DNA from: Oscillatoria sp. CS-180
GTDB lineage: Bacteria; Cyanobacteriota; Cyanobacteriia; Phormidesmidales; Phormidesmidaceae
DNA length: 64,000 nucleotides
Assembly: GCF_028330965.1 (NCBI RefSeq)
Contig: NZ_JAQMUB010000081.1
Coordinates: 1-64,000, forward strand
Direction: 5' to 3'
This document shows positions 60,314-64,000 of the stretch, one piece after another (position 1 is the first letter of the stretch; the number at the start of each line of letters is the position of its first letter). The notes under the pieces were generated by a model. That model saw only the letters and a program-made list of their open reading frames with translations, was not told the DNA's origin and ran no database searches. Both the position numbers and the translations under genes were made by a program.

Positions 60314-60841
60314 CTATTGAATTTCGGCCTTTTGTACATAGCCGTCCTGAGCACCCAGCAGAAGCTTCAGCGATTGATCCGATTCATGGGCTTTCACCGC
60401 CTGCCGATAGACGGAATAGTCCGTTGGCAGCGTTACGGTTTCTCCCGCCTTATCAAATGTCAGCGAGTATTCTATCGACTTATCAATCAGCGGTTCTGAG
60501 AATGCCTCACCGTCTTTTAGCCTGGCTTCTAGGTCATCAACCGTTGGCTTTGGTGGAATTGCAGGCCACCAGATACCGTTTTCATCGCGTTCTCCCGTTG
60601 GATCGACTGTCGGTTCGCCATTCATGTTCACCAGCGAATTGGTCTCAAAGGTTTCAATACGCCCCTCACGGGGACGATCTGGTGTCACCCCCTGAGGACG
60701 ATATTCCGCCCGCCACGTGTAAGTCGTGACGGCCATTGCCTCATAGTCACTGGTGACGACCTCATCACAGCTCGCGATCGCGAACCCAAGCCCCACGCTA
60801 GCAACAACACCCAACATCGCTCTGTACTGTCGCAATTCCAT
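60314..60841 (-). CDS. Putative lipoprotein
   Basis: 175 residues from MELRQYRAML. A signal peptide ends in the lipobox GFAIAS-C25, so the mature protein starts with an acylated Cys. The mature part (DEVVTSDYEAMAVTTYTWRAEYRPQGVTP...) is beta-rich without recognised motifs, carrying ENGIWWPAIPPKPTVDDLEARL. Function unknown. It lies 65 bp downstream of the MFS gene on the same strand and may be co-transcribed. Confidence 0.72.
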   Translation of the reverse strand: MELRQYRAMLGVVASVGLGFAIASCDEVVTSDYEAMAVTTYTWRAEYRPQGVTPDRPREGRIETFETNSLVNMNGEPTVDPTGERDENGIWWPAIPPKPTVDDLEARLKDGEAFSEPLIDKSIEYSLTFDKAGETVTLPTDYSVYRQAVKAHESDQSLKLLLGAQDGYVQKAEIQ

Positions 60842-60926
60842 GACCAATCCCCTTTCTCCCAACCCAAAGACGCATAGCTACGCCCTACACACAGGCTATC
60901 GAACAATCCATACTCTGTTCCAAAAC

Positions 60927-62171
60927 CTAATCTCGACATTCCATCCGCTGCTCCAACACGTACAGAATTGCCAGCACGGGCACAATACTCATCGCCGCCA
61001 TCAGCCAAAAGCTATGGGCAACCTGCTGCGACTGATCCAGTGCCCATCCCCCAATTGGCGGGCCAATAAAATAGCCAATCGCCCAGCACATGGAATTCAC
61101 AGATAAATAGACGCCGCGCAGCGCTTCGGGTGCCAGCATCACGACAAAAGAGGAGGCAATCGGTGTGTAGGCGGTAACGGCGATCGCCATGATGGCCAAG
61201 GCTAATCCGGCTCCCACCACAGATTGGCTAAGAATTTTGATGCCAGTTGTCCATACGAGCGTAAATCCAATTCCCCACAGACAGGCTGAAATCATCAGTG
61301 CCCTGGGTTGCGCCAACGGTTTGAGCAGACGCGCTACGGGAAGCTGACACAGTGCTGTTAGCACAACATGCCCAGTGAACAAAGCACTGAGCGTTGCCTC
61401 CGATAGCCCATCGCCATCCTGCCCAGCAATAAACGTATTGAGGTAGACCGGCAGCGTACTTTGGATTTGAGCAATATAGCCTGTGAACACAATATTGACG
61501 CTGACATAAATCAGCAGCAATGTGTCTCTAAGGGCGACGTTCCAGCCTTGCAGAAAGGCACGATCGCCCTCCTGTTCAGGTCTGGTTTCGGCGATCGCAC
61601 TGTAGATAATGGCAAAGAACAGCAGAAAAGAAACACCATCAATCGCGAACAGTAAACGATACTGTTGCGTGGTCGAAATCAGAACGCCACCTAGCGAAAC
61701 GCCAACGCCTAGTCCCAAGCTATCGGCCAATCGCACCAGGGCAAACGCTTCATTGTGGTCCTTGTCATTGGTGACATCAGCAACAATGGTTTCGGTAGCA
61801 GGCCAATACAGCCCTACCCCAAAGCCCATTAGCAGATTGCCAGCGACAAACACCGGGAAGTTGTTCGAGAGCAAAAACACGCCGTCTGCGATCGCTGAAA
61901 TTAGCGCCGACAGCAGCAGCGTTTTCCGACGTCCCCAGCGAGGAGAATCCGTCATGGAGCCGCCCAAGAAGCGACCTACTAATCCCGACAGAGATTGGCT
62001 ACCCACCCCCAAACCGACTTGGGTAGCCGAAAGTCCTACCTGATTAACAAAGAAGATGGGGGCATAGAACAAGACAAAGCCGATGCCGACTTGGGACAGC
62101 AGACGGCCAGCCGCCAGTATCCAAACGCAGCGATCAAGATTTGGCAGCCAGCCCCGAATCGGATTTCCCAC
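60927..62171 (-). CDS. MFS transporter
   Basis: 414 residues starting at GTG, with about 12 hydrophobic segments. The MFS signature between helices 2 and 3 is GGSMTDSPRWGRRKTLLL. Helix 5-like GLGVGVSLGGVLI recalls motif C of drug:H+ antiporters (Gx8GPxxGG type). Another conserved segment is YWPATETIVADV. Substrate unknown; a drug or metabolite exporter of the DHA1 type is most plausible. Confidence 0.9.
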   Translation of the reverse strand: MGNPIRGWLPNLDRCVWILAAGRLLSQVGIGFVLFYAPIFFVNQVGLSATQVGLGVGSQSLSGLVGRFLGGSMTDSPRWGRRKTLLLSALISAIADGVFLLSNNFPVFVAGNLLMGFGVGLYWPATETIVADVTNDKDHNEAFALVRLADSLGLGVGVSLGGVLISTTQQYRLLFAIDGVSFLLFFAIIYSAIAETRPEQEGDRAFLQGWNVALRDTLLLIYVSVNIVFTGYIAQIQSTLPVYLNTFIAGQDGDGLSEATLSALFTGHVVLTALCQLPVARLLKPLAQPRALMISACLWGIGFTLVWTTGIKILSQSVVGAGLALAIMAIAVTAYTPIASSFVVMLAPEALRGVYLSVNSMCWAIGYFIGPPIGGWALDQSQQVAHSFWLMAAMSIVPVLAILYVLEQRMECRD

Positions 62172-62310
62172 AATACGCTGTCCCAGCGATTAACTGCACC
62201 CTGACAGTGTATCGAGGTAGAGACTCTCCCAACCTATCCACAGCGGTGGACTATTGTCCTACCGGCAACGGGCATAGCAGTCCACCCCGCTGTCCCGCCG
62301 ACATAGGGGC

Positions 62311-63240
62311 TCAAAGCGCCTCAACGACGGCCTTCATCGCCTGATCAACGGTGGGATACTGATAGGTGAAACCCGCTTCCGTCAGATGTCTGGGCACAAC
62401 TTGCTGTCCTTCTAAAACAACCACTGCCCCATCGCCTAACAACGCCTCAATCACAAAATCGGGTACGGGTAGCCAAGACGGTCTGTTGAGTGCTTGTCCC
62501 AAAGCTTCACAGGCCTCGCCCATGCGGACCGGATTCGGCGCTGTTGCGTTGTAGACCCCTGACATATGGGAATCAGTTAAAGCCTTGACCAGGAGAGCCA
62601 CCAGGTCATCAATATGAATCCAAGAGAACCATTGCTGGCCGCTGCCGATGGGACCGCCTGCAAACAGTCGGAAGGGAGTCAACATTCGACCCAGTGCCCC
62701 TCCTTCACCCAAAACAATGCCGATACGAGGAATGACTAGACGGACTCCCTCAATCTCTTTAACTTTAGAGGCTTCGGCTTCCCAGGCCTGACAAACCCGA
62801 GACAAAAAATCGCTGTCGTCGGGTCTGCCGGACTCATCGAAAGTCCTAGTGGGACTGGTGCCGTAGTAACCGATCGCAGACGCACTGACCAGCACACTAG
62901 GCTTTGATTCCGCCTGGGCGATCGCTTCGACAATTTTCTCAGTCCCAACTTTGCGACTGTCCATAATCGCTTTCTTATGGGCCGGAGTCCACCGCTCTGA
63001 AATGGGTGCACCCGCCAAATTCACGACTCCGTCGCAACCCGAAATCGCTGCCTGCCAAGGTCCAGAGGATTGCGGTGTGTAGGCGACAAGTGTCACTTTA
63101 GGAAACGCGGATTCTGGAAACACACGGCGAGCGCGAGCGGTGTCGCGGGTCAATACCACCAGTTCGTGACCCTGCGCTTGCAGCGCCTTCACCAGCTTAC
63201 TGCCAACAAACCCGGTGCCCCCGGTAATCGCAACTTTCAC
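62311..63240 (-). CDS. TIGR01777-family NAD-dependent epimerase (SDR39U1-like)
   Basis: 309 residues. NAD(P)-binding MKVAITGGTGFVGSKLVKAL, then GVVNLAGAPISERWT, the catalytic region SASAIGYYGT, and WFSWIHIDDLVAL. The C-terminal DUF1731 domain starts about EACEALGQALNRPSWLPVPDFV. The family (YfcH, SulA homologues, SDR39U1) has atypical SDR chemistry. In cyanobacteria and plants it is sometimes linked to cell division or chloroplast function; role here unproven. Confidence 0.93.
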   Translation of the reverse strand: MKVAITGGTGFVGSKLVKALQAQGHELVVLTRDTARARRVFPESAFPKVTLVAYTPQSSGPWQAAISGCDGVVNLAGAPISERWTPAHKKAIMDSRKVGTEKIVEAIAQAESKPSVLVSASAIGYYGTSPTRTFDESGRPDDSDFLSRVCQAWEAEASKVKEIEGVRLVIPRIGIVLGEGGALGRMLTPFRLFAGGPIGSGQQWFSWIHIDDLVALLVKALTDSHMSGVYNATAPNPVRMGEACEALGQALNRPSWLPVPDFVIEALLGDGAVVVLEGQQVVPRHLTEAGFTYQYPTVDQAMKAVVEAL

Positions 63241-63281
63241 TAACCCTGACTCCTTTGCACTGATATCTTCACAACGGTTTT

Positions 63282-63656
63282 TTACTGACCTGGTTCACCG
63301 TAAGCCATGCCGTTCGCTTCAGCATAGCGATGCATAAACCGCATAAACCTGTCCCAATGGTCTTCTCGGTCGATCTCGAGGGTGCACTCAACATGCTTTA
63401 GATCATCGCCCTCAGGCCCTGTGAAGATAAACTTAACGCCGGATGGCTCAATCGTAATAATCCCTTCGCTATCAGTCAGCCTGAGTGCTCTAGAGAAACG
63501 ACTGCGGAAGCTTTTAAATTCTTCGATCGCTTGCAAACGCTCAAACAGCAGCAATACGATGCGATCGCCTGTTGCCTTATCTTGTCTGAGACTGACATTG
63601 CTAATTTCTTCGGAAATGCCATCGAAAAACTCAACTGTAGGGACCTCAGAAGCCAT
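63282..63656 (-). CDS. psb28: Photosystem II assembly protein Psb28 family
   Basis: 124 residues. The C-terminal signature HWDRFMRFMHRYAEANGMAYGEP is diagnostic. The N-terminus VEFFDGISEEISNVSLRQDKATGDRIVLLLFE keeps the beta-strand pattern. Psb28 binds the cytosolic face of PSII assembly intermediates. The loop region RLTDSEGIITIEPSGVKFIFTGPEGDDLKH is diverged from standard Psb28, so this may be the Psb28-2 paralogue. 41 bp downstream of it lies the TIGR01777 gene. Confidence 0.88.
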   Translation of the reverse strand: MASEVPTVEFFDGISEEISNVSLRQDKATGDRIVLLLFERLQAIEEFKSFRSRFSRALRLTDSEGIITIEPSGVKFIFTGPEGDDLKHVECTLEIDREDHWDRFMRFMHRYAEANGMAYGEPGQ

Positions 63657-63700
63657 AGGAAAACTGACAAACTCAGGTCTTCAGTATAACGAGAAGCGGT

Positions 63701-64000
63701 TCACCGTCCGAGACGATATCCTTTGCCATACACAGTGTGAATGAGGGGCAATGTTCCTTTCGGCTCAATTTTTCGCCGCAGTAGTCGCATCTGAGCTGCA
63801 AGCACGTTACTGGCGGGTTCATCGGTATCTTTCCAAACGGCCTGATGAATCTGAGTATGTGTCAACACTTGGTTGGGATGACGCAGCAGGTAGCCCAGCA
63901 GTCGAGTCTCTTTTTCTGACAGTTCAATCATCTGTTCCTGTCGATAGGCTAATTGATTGGCTTCGTCGAGTTCCAAGTCTTCGTACTGGAGTCGGACGGG
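63701..64000 (-). CDS. OmpR/PhoB-type response regulator, C-terminal part (truncated by window end)
   Basis: The winged-helix effector domain is complete: ELSEKETRLLGYLLRHPNQVLTHTQIHQAVW, then SNVLAAQMRLLRRKIEP and IHTVYGKGYRLGR. The frame is open to the window edge, so the N-terminal receiver domain lies outside. The individual regulator cannot be identified from this domain. Confidence 0.9.
   Translation of the reverse strand, partial: PVRLQYEDLELDEANQLAYRQEQMIELSEKETRLLGYLLRHPNQVLTHTQIHQAVWKDTDEPASNVLAAQMRLLRRKIEPKGTLPLIHTVYGKGYRLGR

Noticed and set aside
1-64000. CRISPR arrays, rRNA, tRNA and prophage
   Set aside because: No regularly spaced direct repeats, no T-arm GTTC patterns in a cloverleaf context, and no phage structural genes were seen. 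RusA alone is not evidence of a prophage.

Overview
The window comes from a cyanobacterial chromosome. The HIP1 octamer GCGATCGC and its core occur throughout, and the gene content fits: a Psb28-family photosystem II assembly protein, DUF2232, DUF2996, DUF3038, DUF4335 and DUF3493 proteins, a cyanobacterial-type CobT, a PerR/peroxiredoxin divergon, and a 6S RNA downstream of purK. I cannot name the genus from sequence alone.

Layout. 1-3.0 kb is a mobile-element patch: an IS5-type transposase cut by the window edge, then two IS630 copies separated by a MITE, all abutting at shared CTAG sites. The second IS630 copy is degraded and carries a nested 124-bp element. 3.1-4.8 kb is a minus-strand group of a low-complexity protein, a small nuclease-like protein and a RusA-type resolvase. 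5.1-7.2 kb holds map, a small membrane protein and tpiA. 7.3-14.3 kb is one giant gene whose product has a coiled-coil N-terminus, a very acidic middle and a divergent Hsp70-like ATPase domain. 15.1-17.8 kb is a Crp/Fnr regulator, a DUF2232 membrane protein and a CobT-like enzyme. A terminator, a 47-aa gene and an M23 peptidase follow. 19.9-22.8 kb is an antioxidant block (perR, divergent peroxiredoxin, glutathione reductase). 23-35 kb is mostly housekeeping: DUF2996, argS, an HTH protein, malQ, a NUDIX hydrolase, a WecG-type glycosyltransferase, a PRC-barrel protein and smc.

35-38.5 kb has a Uma2 nuclease and the tldD/tldE peptidase pair. 38.7-39.3 kb is an MNT/HEPN toxin-antitoxin pair. DUF3038, DUF4335, a membrane protein, hslO, a four-carbon acid sugar kinase-type gene and a LOG-family gene follow. 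45.8-53.6 kb is rich in small repeats (four copies of MITE family A, two of repeat C, one of repeat B) around ftsI with an ftsL-like gene, a RelE-type toxin-antitoxin pair, an isochorismatase-family gene and purK with 6S RNA. The end holds an M16 peptidase pair, an SDR, a zinc-ribbon membrane protein, a sigma factor with a tail-anchored partner, a DUF3493 protein, a lipoprotein, an MFS transporter, a TIGR01777 epimerase, psb28 and the C-terminal part of an OmpR-type response regulator.

I found no CRISPR array, rRNA, tRNA or prophage. The least explained items are the giant Hsp70-like protein, the sigma factor with its membrane partner, the 47-aa gene behind a terminator, a hairpin that covers part of a ribosome binding site near 50.9 kb, and the four families of short repeats.
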